Shown: in pieces, positions 46,641-58,800 of the stretch
How positions within the stretch are numbered: the stretch's first letter is position 1
Layout: the number at the start of each line of letters is the position of its first letter
DNA from: Juglans regia
Lineage: Eukaryota; Streptophyta; Magnoliopsida; Fagales; Juglandaceae
DNA: 64,000 bases
Direction: 5' to 3'
Assembly: GCF_001411555.2 (NCBI RefSeq)
Contig: NC_049912.1
Location: 30,977,514 to 31,041,513 of the forward strand
Notes under the pieces: generated by a model
Told to the model about the DNA's origin: nothing
Seen by the model: the letters and a program-made list of their open reading frames with translations, nothing else
The model's database searches: none
Translations under genes and position numbers: made by a program

Positions 46641-48152
46641 TTATAACTCTACCAATTCCAGCTTAATGTGCGAGCCTTTTATCTTGTAGTTCCAGAACCA
46701 ACTTCCACTATCCATAATGCTCGGTTCAATAGGGTCCAGCTGGACAGATAAACCTGAGTGTCAAGGAAAACCAGAAATGAATTGATAATGTGTTAATCAG
46801 CATCTCAACGAAAGGATTTGTGTATCTATATTTGGGATTTCAGATCTATGTTCTTCAGATATTCACATTCCCTATTAGAGGGGTTGAGGCTGACAGTGAA
46901 AAGGAATATAATTTGTAAGAAGCTCTGGTTGGACACAAAAATCTTGAAATTAAAATACAAAGGGCTTGTGCTACAGCAAGTTTAAGAAATCTACAAACCT
47001 GGTCTTCCTGGTTCAATCTTCATTTTGTAGCCATTTGGAACTTCAAATACATGATTTCCCTGCATCCAAAGCAAAAGCAAAGAATCTTCCAATGTAATTA
47101 ATCTTAGTGATTTGACGTAGAACCAGTTACTAGCTTCAGAAATGGGTGCAACTAGAAAAACTTCAACTGAACACAAATCATCTAAGAAAATAATTAGCAA
47201 TGTCCTGTTCAACCGAATTATTAACTTTCTTGCCACAATATTATGTTCAAGACCTGGTCCTTGTAGTGTAAAACATTGGTATTTTGTATGGTGCGAGATG
47301 TCGTCCATAATATTTGAAGAATTTATATATCCTACCATGAAGATCTCTACAAATCACACATAAAGCTAACCTCTAAGACAACATCAGTCGCCTCAAATTC
47401 AGCATTTCCATACAGTATGACCTTAAATGTCTCGAGCCGCTGCACATCATGCTTCCAGTATTCATTGTTTCCCGAATTCCAGTCGATCCCCTTATTTAGT
47501 ACCTTTACATTCTGTAATTTACATCTTCCACACCTAGCCATTGAACATGCTCATAATTGGGTAGCTATTATTCTTTTGAAAATAAATGGATAAATAAAAG
47601 AATGCAGACATCATGCTACCTCTGCCCATACTGTAGGATAGGTTCATCACTTTCATCAATCCTCATTGAGCCCATAACATGTTCAGCCACAATGATCAGA
47701 CTTCCGTCAAGCTGAGGTAGAGAAACTAAGGTCAGCTCAAAAAATGATAATCCAGAATTATTCAATTTATTATTTAGTTGAATATAAGAACCTGAACATT
47801 TCTCCACAAAAACTCTGCAACCTCTATTTGTAGCTCAGAGCCCTTGGATATGGAACCTCCATGAAACTGAGACAGTGAAGAGTTCGAAATCATATTTAAT
47901 CATCTTTGTTGCTCCAGCTGTTGGTGCTTTATTCATACTTAGTTACCAATAGAATGCAGAATAAGCTCTCAATTATTACAGCATGCACAGAAAAGAAGCA
48001 TATTTCACATAGATGGTGAACTTTATATTTACTACAAGAAATGAATGAATGCCACAAACAACCAGCCACGAAGTTTCTACTGGGTTCATATTGCCATACA
48101 CATTCTAGTTAACATTTTACACATATTTTCAGTTTCTTCGCAAAGAATGGGG

Positions 48153-48196
<44 letters not shown>

Positions 48197-51100
48197 ATCC
48201 ATCAACACAACAGCGAGTGTCATAAGCTTACTTTTTGTCTTGTGACCTCCCAAAGTGGCCCAAGAGCAGGGTGCAGGAGGAGGAGAAAGGGTGGTCCAGA
48301 ATCAACATATACATCATTACCTTTAATCTGCAACATGGTAAAAAAGAAAACAGACAATTTTAACGGACCAATAAAATGAAATTCACCAACAAGATCAAGG
48401 TAGTGAATATGAAGCAAATAATTCATAGTGGCAGAGTTGATGCAATGACACTCCACTCAAAAAAATAGACAAAAAAGCTTCACTTATTGATCCAGAAGAT
48501 TCATGAGAATTTACCTCAGGAAGCCTAATATCACAGTTGGAAAGAAGGTTGCAGGCATTTCGTAGTATATCCAAAAGTGAACCATCTGGAGTCTGCATGC
48601 AAATTAAATGTTTTTCTTTTTGTAAGTGCAAAATTAGAATAAACACATTCAACACTGCAACAACTCCTCAGGTTCAATTACTAGTCTATGCCATCAATGG
48701 CAAGGATTAAGCTTTGGTTTTGGTAAAAAAACATCTAAAGAACTTTTAAAGTATGGGTGGAAGTTCACCATACTGTGAAAACATGGCAATTTTTCATGAT
48801 AAGAAAAGTATGACCTGGTGTAAAGACTTGTCTGCATGTTTTCTTTTCCTCTTAGCAGATGATGTAACCCGTCTTCGTTCATTATACACAATAAACGTAT
48901 CCAGATTATCTGCCGATAATGTAGTCAAGATGGTAATTTATAGGCACATAGGATATTAAAAATAGAAAGGAAATGATAAGTCACAAATTTCAAACATGAA
49001 ATTAACAATGATTTACCTTCCAATCTGTCATAACAACGGGATGAACTTGTACTGAAAAAGCTGTCAGCAATATTTTGCATTGTGCATTCCAGCCTGCCAC
49101 CAGAGACACTACCACATCAAAAGTAAAATGGGGTTAGCCCCCGGTGTAATCTCTTTCATTTTAATAAGTGCACTTAGTGTAATATCAGTCATAACAAACA
49201 CAATGGGCCATATTATAATTGCATAGAAAGCAAAATATTCTGGAAAGATGTCACAGACGATAATAGCTGACTCTTCAACGAGATATATGGTAAGAAATAT
49301 TGAAAACTGACAAGTTTATCGACATCAACTGACAAGTAATGCAGAAGATAAAAGCATGAGATCAAGGTATAATACAACGCCAAATACAGCATAAACCAGT
49401 TAATTTTCTCCAATTACAAACCTTGAACCAAGAATGTACTTCTCCAATCCTAACCAGCCCACGATTTTGCTTCTTTTCACTTCATGTTAGCATTTTGAAC
49501 ATGATTCCAGATTCCCTTCATCCTTCGAATTTCAGAATATGCAAGTTTACGTTTCAAAATATGCATTGTTTTACTATGCTATCCAAGACCAATGTTTAGA
49601 CACCTATAGTACTTCACTTCCAAATATGACAGCCATCATACATGGCTGCCACAGACTTGGATTTGAACATCAATCTGCATTGAGATTCATATCTACCGAA
49701 AGTAGGTGTTAAGCATAAGATATAGAGAGGCATTTACACAAAGATGGCATAGCTTTATAAACACTAAAAGTTCTCCATCTTCACAAAACTGTCTATATGA
49801 TGGTTATCATACCATGGTATTAAACGGTAATGTAAAGGTAATTTCCCTCAACCATAATTTGGACATTTGCCATTTGGCTAGATATATTCCAGGATGCACA
49901 TTTAAGAAATATGCCGAACACCAGTACTCAGAGATATATAAACAATAACAAGATTTTAGACCAAAAGTATACCTCTGCTGTTTTCCAAAATGATCGACAT
50001 ATACAACTGGCTTTTTTATATTCAGCACCATGCCTGGTAAACTATTTTCATTTTCACTCGATCCGACCAACTCCGCAGAATGTAAATCCACGTATAAGAT
50101 GTTTGTATTGGCAGGAAATCTTGCCTGCAAACTTGAATATGGAGAACATGGTTGATATTAAATACACGGCGAGAGTCCTTTGCTAAAACATATGCTACCA
50201 TACCCACCCTCCCCCCCAAAAACAAGAAGTGGTGGAAGAGTTGAATGGCCAAAGAATCTATAATTTCATGATTCAAACTGATAAACAACTCCAAAATAAA
50301 TGTATCTTAATTGATGCCAAATAAAATAAGATGCCTGACAAGATCGGGCAAGTCCAAATCAGCATCAACATATTAGTAAGAATGTGCACTTTCATGACAG
50401 CTTATTTCCCCTCAATTGAACAGCACATTAGATTTTTTAGAAAGGAAGGAACAGACAGTGTCATTTGATGGATAAGTATAAAGTATAAGCTGATATGGAA
50501 AAAATTATATAAACAACATACAAAGTATCTTGAGCCATAATGTTCAATTAGAGCAAAGTACACCAAAGACAATGAATTCTAAACCCTCAAAAATAAATAA
50601 ATGTTTACCTTTCAGGAGAAAGAGGTCCATTTGTTATTCCAAATTTGTCAAACTCTGTGTACTCGATGCATGACAAACCATAGGTCCACCTCCCATCAAG
50701 ATTTTTCTTCTCAATTAGGACATTAATTCCTTCTGTAGCTCCCAATTGCCGCTCACATGAAGCGAACCCCAGTTTCTGTAACAATGTTATGAATATAAGC
50801 AAAAGCACGAGAAGGCTTGGTCTGCATTCATTTTACCAATGCAGTGGTCTCCACAAAATCAACAAAACACGTCCATATGAAGAGGGAAATACACAACATC
50901 ATAGTTTATTATTGTATTCTAAAAATACAAGTTTCTGAACATAAAAATTTAGGACTGTTTAGTTACTTTCCTCTCTTCAGTCCCTAACACAATGCGATGC
51001 TAAACAATATGGCATGGTCACATGCAATTATGCCAGACATGTTCTAGAATATCATTCAACTGAACGATTTTTAATCGATTTTTTTTTTTTATAAGTGAAG

Positions 51101-54089
51101 TATTATTAAAAAAAATGCAGAAAAATTATAACATACATGAAAAAAAATGAACAAAAAAGAAAGTATTACATGCAATTATGCCAGACATGTTCTAGAGTAT
51201 TACTCAACTGAACCATTTTTAATCGAAAATGCAAAAAAATTATAACATACATGAAAAATCATGAACAAAACAGAAATTATTTAGATTAACTACAGGCGTA
51301 AACAAATGGGCATATGCAAAATTTGGTTCATTCAGGGTAAATGCTGATTGCAAGACTTGAGTCAATATTTGTCCATAAAAATGTGTCAGAATGTGTACGG
51401 CATGAGTAAGCAATTGTTTCAACTGAATTAAAAAAGTTGTAAGTGGACTTATCACATAAACTAAGTGAATTTGACATGCAAGATAAGCCCCACAGCCTCA
51501 CACTACTGAGAAGACCAAAAGGTTGCACCTAGCTATCATTTAGTTAAGAGGCACCAAAGAGAATGATATGATTGTCTGAAAAAATAGAAGCCTACCTTTC
51601 CATGGTGCAAACCAATTCCCGCCAATGCCAAAAGTGTCAAATCTGTAGCAGCGACCACGTTACTGCAAGGTCACCAGAAGATATGTAACGTCCAGAGTCT
51701 GGCTTTCCCAATTTTAAAAGTTTGCAACTGTGAATAATACTGGACTTTAATATATTAATCATAGTATTTATGGTTGACCTGACTTGTCGGACAGTAGCAG
51801 CTTTTCTTCCATGTTCATAAAACCACTTGAAGATGCCTTTGTCATAAGCAAGCTTCCATAATACACCATGACCACCAGGTTTGCACACAGGAGTGAATGG
51901 TTTGGCAACCAACCATTGCCCATCCTCCGCACCAACAGTAGGAACAAGTGGCTGGCAATTCACATTATATATTTGAATGAACAATAGTATTCATCATTCA
52001 AACAGCAGAATATATTGGAGAAGCACATGGAAGAAGATATCATCATGGTTTCAAACATAAAACCTGTTCAAAAAGTTTAAAGCTTGATCGGCCTCTTCCA
52101 AACCATCCAAGTCTTTCACAAAGAGAAGTTATGCGTTCATGGTTGTTCTTGGCAGAACTTGTCATCATTGCAACTGGGGTGATGCATTGTTTTCCATACA
52201 ACTTGAAGTATAAGAACTCTCTAGCCTTGCATTTGAAACAAACAAAAATAAGGTGTACATAATTTCTTCATCCAAAATTAATAATTTCAGTAATAGCTCA
52301 TTCCTCTCTTCTTCTTCGTCTTTTTTTTGGGTCAAGAATCATATGCATAAACAAATGTTTTGAGGCTTGGCAAACAGAGATCTTATACCTGAAGATCTCT
52401 TATAAGACCTTCCAATAAAGTCCTCCCACAATAAGGAAGCATTGCAGCAGGAAGACATTCACCTGTGTCAGGATCAACCAAGCCAAGCCTGTCTGCAGAG
52501 CCTCCCAAGGGATAAATTTCACCTAGGTCTGACAAACCCTAAAAAGGATAAGATCTTATAGTTCAAGACAATCTGAGACACATCTCTTGTATTAAGTAAG
52601 CAATGCTCTTTGAATGGAAAGTACTAACCTCAATTCCCCATATAGCTGCTTGCGATGCATATTCCGTACTCTGAGAAAGGTCAAGTCCACTAGGAGCATA
52701 AATTTCCAAGAATTGGCAATCCTTTGACTCAGTTCTGGTCTGGGACCAGTTTGTAGCCTGCCTTTTACATGATCGGGCTAGAAGTTCCAGCACTGTGATC
52801 TGATATCTGCGGCACGTGCTCAATTGATCAATTGAAAAAAAGTTATCAAAATATTGACTATTTTATTTACTTAAATTAAAGGGGCAAAAATTGGCATTTC
52901 TTCTGTTACTAGTTGTCTTTGAGTAATTTCCTGAAATGCAGGGTTATGGTGTCAAAGACATCTAGTTAAATCAGAAATTCGGACCCTTTTCATGCGACTT
53001 CAATCATTATTCATGGAAAGAAACAGGGCATCAAATCGGAAACTGCAGAAAAGTTATTCATTCGCTCTAAACACAATCATCTTAGAAAGCTTAAAGTTTG
53101 CCCAACACACACATATCCATTTGTATATTCGCCGTAAAACAGTACAGCTGGCCCAACTCCGCATTCACAAAAACACAACAAATTCTTAAACCAGTAGTAA
53201 TATTATCAACAACAGCCATTGCTTTCCCTTGCTTCTGTATGACTTACCAATTACCTAAAAACTAAGTACGTTCAATTCCAAAACTCAAAACACACACAAG
53301 AAGGGACGAGGCAAAAAAGTTCTAGGAAAAAGTAAACAAATGACAAATGAAAAAAAAAAAGAGGAAGAATAAGAGAACTCACCCAATAATTCCTCCAATG
53401 CAATCATAGAACTGTTCAATCTCCCCGAGAGTCTTCAGGAGCTTCTTAATTCCTTCAATTTCTTCATAATTCAAAGCGAAACTAATATTTTTGCCCACAC
53501 CGCCATTACCACCAACCCTGTCCACGTCTACTTTTTCAATCATCTCCACAAGCGCATAAAGCGCGCTCTTCAACGAGCTCCGTGCCAACTCCGACTCGCT
53601 CTGGACCGGTTGAGACTCGAAACTGAGGACGTGCTCCTGCCCTGCCGCGACCAAGCACTTCACCAGAAACAACTCGTAAGAGTCCAAATTCAGTGACGCC
53701 AAAACAGTAGAGAACCCGTCGTTCTGGTTCGTACCGAAGAATTGTTTGACTGTGGCGTCTTTGTCAACCACCGAGTGCTTGTCGTTGAGGTTCGTCGAGT
53801 CGGAGAGCCTGGACCGGAGGATATTTAGGCGAGTGATTTCATGGGAGAAATCGAAGTCGGGAGCTGGAGGCGCGTACTCAACCGGGGCGGTGGTGACACG
53901 CGGGATATGACAGGGCCATGACGACGGTGAAGACGGCAAAGAAGAAAAAGGGAAGAGGGGTTTAGGGAGGTGGAGGGAGTGGTAATAGTTGGAGTTGAAG
54001 GAAAGGCGAGAATTAGGAGAAGATTTGGAGTTGAAGGAGAAGAGGAAGAGCTGGTTGCGCAGCGTAATGGGAGTTAAGTTCAGCGCCAT
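46641..54089 (-). CDS. UGP3: Plastid UDP-glucose pyrophosphorylase 3 (17 exons, complete)
   Basis: UGP3 makes UDP-glucose from glucose-1-phosphate and UTP in the plastid, feeding SQD1 for sulfolipid synthesis. Exons in gene order: 53383-54089, 52629-52806, 52389-52538, 52064-52225, 51779-51951, 51596-51662, 50609-50775, 49973-50131, 49017-49108, 48815-48909, 48515-48592, 48232-48327, 47792-47866, 47620-47711, 47371-47533, 46999-47059, 46641-46753. All junctions are GT-AG and the frame closes at 875 residues (Arabidopsis about 883). The N-terminus ([20 protein letters not shown]) is Ser/Leu-rich, fitting a transit peptide. The nucleotide-binding part includes [10 protein letters not shown] (exon 3) and [20 protein letters not shown] (exon 5). 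The C-terminal half contains [18 protein letters not shown] and [11 protein letters not shown]. All segments are present, so it looks functional. Introns hold a GA microsatellite and a tandem duplication. Adjacent to the PPR gene in Arabidopsis (At3g56030-At3g56040). Confidence 0.96.
48156..48191. repeat. (GA)n microsatellite in a UGP3 intron
   Basis: About 18 GA units lie in the intron between exons 47792-47866 and 48232-48327, 40 bp from the 48232 donor. A polymorphic length is likely. Confidence 0.9.
51021..51277. repeat. Tandem duplication in a UGP3 intron, interrupted by a retroposon scrap
   Basis: CATGCAATTATGCCAGACAT starts at 51021 and again at 51169. Both copies continue through AATCGA, AAAATGCA and ATTATAACATACATGA words. 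The first copy alone carries about 33 extra bases (51079-51111): a poly-T run plus ATAAGTGAAGTATTATT. These match the inverted 3' end of the retroposon family seen elsewhere. Without the insert the unit is about 113 bp. Confidence 0.8.
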
Positions 54090-54100
54090 TCTTCATTCAC

Positions 54101-54119
54101 GAGAGAGAGAGAGAGAGAG
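54101..54119 (-). repeat. (CT)n in the UGP3 5' leader
   Basis: A GA run on the plus strand reads as CU in the UGP3 transcript, ending 11 bases before the ATG at 54089. A second GA-rich tract lies at about 54227-54258. CT-rich leaders near plant start sites are common and can affect expression. Confidence 0.6.
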
Positions 54120-55020
54120 GGAGGAATTTCGAGAGATGAAGTGAGTGCACCGAGTGTGATAAGACGGAGATACCGGAAGGCGGAAGCATATACTCCGCTA
54201 TATCCCTCACACGCGCACAGGGACGAGAGAGGGAGAGGGAGAGAGAGAGGGAGAGGATCTATAAATTGTCTGGTTGTGTGTCCATCAATCCTAAAAAAAG
54301 ATAAAACCCGATCATCTCGGACTCTCCGCCCTGGAGATTGGTGGGTTTTTATGTCGCAATATTTTCTTTATTTATACAAAACGTGTGGTTAAGGTTTTCG
54401 AAATAACCCGTCTACTGGGATGGGCTGGGCTGATTTTAGGTTTCCGATTGCGGGTCTAACTTTTTTTCATAATCCGGACCCAGCTAGCCCTTTTCCGGCA
54501 GTAATTTTGGGGTACAGAATATCAATAATTTGTTGTCTTCTTTTTGTAATCAGTCTGGCCATGGAAATTGATCGTTTTTGCGAAGATGAAAAGGAGATTG
54601 GTAACCTCTACCTGTTCGTTTGATAGGATTATGAAATTCGTGAAAATCTAGTTACAAAGCTTTTAATTTGTATTAATTTGAGATGGTTAATTCATATTAA
54701 TGTTGTTTTACTACATGAATCTCTTCTTCTTTTTTACTATATTAATCTCATAACAATAAGTTAGAAATTAATTTATAATGAAGTATGGCAGCTTATAGAA
54801 TGATTTCGCAATTGAAGAATTTAATGCTTTGAAATAAAAAAAGCTATGATGAGAATTCTAGAATTTCACACGGTTTGAAATTCTTCAACATCACCTTATT
54901 CTCATCCAATATCTTTGGTAGTAAAGAGTAATCATTAATGTAAAGTTCCAAGTTCGGTTCAAAAAGCAAATTCTAATTTTTTTTCCCTATAATCAGTTGA
55001 TTTATTTTGAGCTCAAACAT

Positions 55021-55088
55021 TTTTTTTATATAAATAAATTTATTGATACGAATGAAATAGGCATAGCCTATGTATACAAAAGAACTGT
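55021..55088 (-). mobile_element. 5'-truncated retroposon, 10-bp target duplication
   Basis: A 68-bp insert has an inverted A tail (a T run), a TTTATTGATACGAATG stretch and AGGCATAGCC...GTATACAA. It is flanked by GCTCAAACAT at 55011-55020 and 55089-55098. It belongs to the same family as 1176-1255 and 5145-5301. Confidence 0.8.
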
Positions 55089-55326
55089 GCTCAAACATAA
55101 ATATATATAGATATAGATATAAGTGCAAGCCCCTGATGCTGTGGACCTGTGGTAACTGCAGCGTGAAATTAATATGAAGGGTAATGTAGAAACCTAAGCG
55201 ATAACAATTTCCACAAGAAGAGAAGCAACAAACGTTAGGCCTAAATGATGGGAACTGTAACTACGAAAGTGCATATTTTAAAACTCGTCATGATATTGAC
55301 AAACATACAAGAAACGGTGAGATTAA

Positions 55327-55546
55327 GGGCAGGTTTGGGAGATGGGATGAGAATTTTATGTTTTGTTTTGAAGTTTAAAATATTATATTTTAATATTATT
55401 ATTGTTTTGGGATTTGAAAAATGTATATTGAGATTTGAAAAAGTTGAATTGTTTATTATATTTTGTATGGAGATTTGAAAAAGGTATAATGATGAGATGA
55501 GATGAGATAAAAATTTTGTGTTTTGTTTTGTGTCCCAAACCTGCCC
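55327..55546. mobile_element. 220-bp MITE with perfect 14-bp inverted ends and TAA duplication
   Basis: GGGCAGGTTTGGGA (55327-55340) and TCCCAAACCTGCCC (55533-55546) are perfect inverted repeats. TAA flanks both ends. The interior has ATGAGATGAGATGAGAT and TTAATATTATTATTGTTTTG words shared with related, less intact copies. The ends and TAA duplication suggest a Tourist-like PIF/Harbinger MITE. It lies about 280 bp beyond the SAM50 stop codon. Confidence 0.85.
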
Positions 55547-55822
55547 TAAATGTTCAACGGGAGACCATTCCGCTGTTTTGTCAACCGCCCTGTTATGGGG
55601 CAACCAAATCTATGCCAACACCTGAAACTTTATTTTCCTCAATTTCAGAAATACCATGCTTTCTGGACTTCAAGTCTAGATTTCAAAGTACAAATAACAT
55701 TCCCAGTCCAAACTGAGAGTTGTCAAACAATAAAAAAATTTTAGGAAAAAACTTTTTTTTGGGTACCTGAAATCTCATCCTTCTATGCGTCACCTCAATC
55801 TTCCTGGAAGAACTTCCAGATT

Positions 55823-58800
55823 CTACGATGGAGCAGAGAAGCTAAACCGAAAGCCAGTCTTGCCACGGTCATGATCATGTTGCTTGACTATGTAATAGAA
55901 GTTGCCCTGACAAAAACAGCAAGCCATGTTAGTTTAGAAACCCGAGAAAGTAGTCTTGCTAAACTGAGCAGCAAAATAGAAGAGCAGGAACCTATGCAAT
56001 CACATCCCGGTTACAATGAAATAATACCTGTTTCCAGGAGGAACAAAAAATTTGCTGAAACAACCAATATCACAGAGACAGCAGAGTTGAGGGAGTTTTA
56101 AGGGGAAACTTCAAGTTTTTTTTTCTCTCCACCCATCTTTATCTTTATTTCTTAACATTCATAAACACAGACAGATAGTTGAGTGAGTTCTACAGAGAAC
56201 TTAAAGGAGAGGGAGCGTGCTGCGTGCCACACACCCACATAAATCAGGTCACTTTTACAAAATCTTTTTTTTTTTTTTTATAAGTGAGGTCACTTTTACA
56301 AAATCAACATAATCAAATGCTAGAAACTTCCCTAACTAAATCTGCTTTTAGAAATTCAGCCTAATCACTTCATACATCCAAAGAGAAGTGTCCTGTTAAA
56401 AGTTTGAGAATAAGCTAAATATTTTGCATCTCAACTTTGTTTCCTGCTTAGAGATGACAAGTCAATTCATCACAAATTTGCTTACAGCACACGATCTAGT
56501 AGGGTGAATATTGCATCCAGGCAGTACCATGGGTGCAAATCAGAAATCTTATTTTTCTTTTTTCTTTAAGTAGGTGAAAATCAGAAATCTAAGAGAAGTG
56601 TCCAGAACACTCAGCACATCATATATGAATTTCCTTCCTCAATAATATCACACAGCCCATATTATTACTTGATTGCTTTCTTTTAAGATAAGAAAATCAG
56701 GACAGAGAGCTGACCTCTAGGCGGAAAAGTTTTGTGGGGACAACAATCCCAACTCCTACAGAGCTTCGGAATGACTCTAGGAACTTACGGAAAGAGAAAT
56801 TCCAAAACTCATTCTCTGTCAGTTTAGCAAGGTTTCCAGCACCAGCAAAAATGTGCCCATGGATTCCTCGGTCTCTTAACCACTTAATTGGAAGATCAAA
56901 AGAAAGGTCTGCAAAAGCAGTAACAGCAAGGTCTCCTCCAAGAAAATCCCTTCCAGGAAAATCAGAATTCTCATCATTAGGTTTATCTTTAATTTGCCTT
57001 CGCGGCTCTGTAGGTCCCAATCCCCTTGTCTTAAATCCCCACACAGTTGTTGGGCCTCCTAAAGTGCAAATTGGAGAGAAATCACCCCCTAGGAAGAATC
57101 TTTCAGGCAAGGGCGATGGCTTGTCCAAAAATCCACGGCCCCATGGAAATATAACACCACCGGAGATCCCAAAGTTGAGTGCAGCATGATAAAAGCCAAA
57201 GGGTACAGCATAACGAAGATCTAACTCCTGTTAAAGAGGGGAAAAAAAATCCGAGAGAAATTATACAGAGGGTATATTGGACCTGACTAGATGAAGTTAT
57301 ATCAACTTCAAATCTAATATCCAGAAAAGCTACCAAAATAATAAATCAATAAACTGGAAGCATATATCATATCGGGGTAGATATGATGAACCAAAAATCA
57401 ATGATTAACTTGAATATCCTCTGAGCAGGTGACCAGCTTCAAGATGGTATAAAGTTTGTGAAAAGTCGGAGTCTTAAACCAATAGTCAGTAATTACATAG
57501 TCATTTTTATATCATAACAGAACACCCATGCATACAAACAGCTCTTTTCATTAGCGAAAAAGAATAGCAATCTCATTCTACAAGAATTTATTCCCAATTC
57601 AATCTATATCTGTAACGTCTCAAGAGAGGCCCAAGTCTAGGCCTATACTCCAAATGACTAGTCAATGATACAATTGGAGCCCCATCGAGCCCATTATAAA
57701 GAGCAATAACTTTTCATTCGCAAGCAATGTAGGATCTCATACACCACCTACCCTTATCACTTAGTATGGGGTGTCACAATATTTTCCCTTAAATTCCCAA
57801 CGTCCTCATTGGGCCTGTCCGTCATAAATGACATGGCTCAAGTCCCACATTTCTGGTTGGATAGGCTCTAATATCATTTGTAATGTTCCAATGGAGGCCC
57901 ATACAACATCTAGGCCAATACTCTAAAAGGACTAGTTAACGATATAATTATAACTCCATTGAAGCCATTATAAAGAACAATAACTTCTCATTCTCAAGCA
58001 ATGTGAGATCTCATACACCACCTACCCTTAGCACTCAGTATGGGGCATCACAATAGCCAATCATCTGAAATTATGGTCCATCACATTTGTGCATTCCCCC
58101 ACACACACACTTCATTCCATCTACTCTTCACGTAATCATGGATTTATATTGAAAGGGAAATCAGGCTCCCCAAACTCATAAAACTGGAAAGTCCCAATGC
58201 AATAGTAATTCCCATTTGGCAGGCTATGTTTACTTGGATTATAAGTACCTACTACTTAAACTGATTGCATTGACGTACGTGTAAACTATGGAGAAAAAAA
58301 GTGCATATATATTAATCAGACAGACTCAAAACGGGTCATTATGCTTTATATGAAAATTAAACACATAAGCTAATAAATGTTTTTTTAAATAAACTTGGAA
58401 AATTAGAAGGAAAACCAAAAGCAAAAACACAAGATCAGCAATAAACCTGACGCAAAAACCGCAAGCTCCTGTGATCTGGTGCAAGGCCACCTACTTGAGT
58501 GGTAGAAACAAAAGCATATCCTTTAATAGGCCTCACAGATGAATTCCTCCTGTCAATCTTAAATGTGTACTTTAAAGATGAAAGCAAACTATGTCCAAGC
58601 TGCCTCCTTACCGACCTGGATGACATTTTTGATGGATCCGTTAAGGTACGCCATCCAAGGTTGTATACTAAGTCATGGTGCCTGGTGGAAAGCAATCCAA
58701 GAGAAAGGCCCAACAGTCGTTCTTTATAAGAAGAGAACTCTTGCCAATCTTGGGATAGCAGGGATACTCGTACCAGCACAGGAGTTAACAATCCTTTGAA

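Larger units (their letters stand above)
54120..55822. other. Spacer between UGP3 and SAM50 genes
   Basis: This holds the UGP3 promoter region (no clear TATA box seen), AT-rich sequence, the retroposon fragment at 55021-55088 and the MITE at 55327-55546. The last part is the probable SAM50 3' UTR. No gene is supported. Confidence 0.65.
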
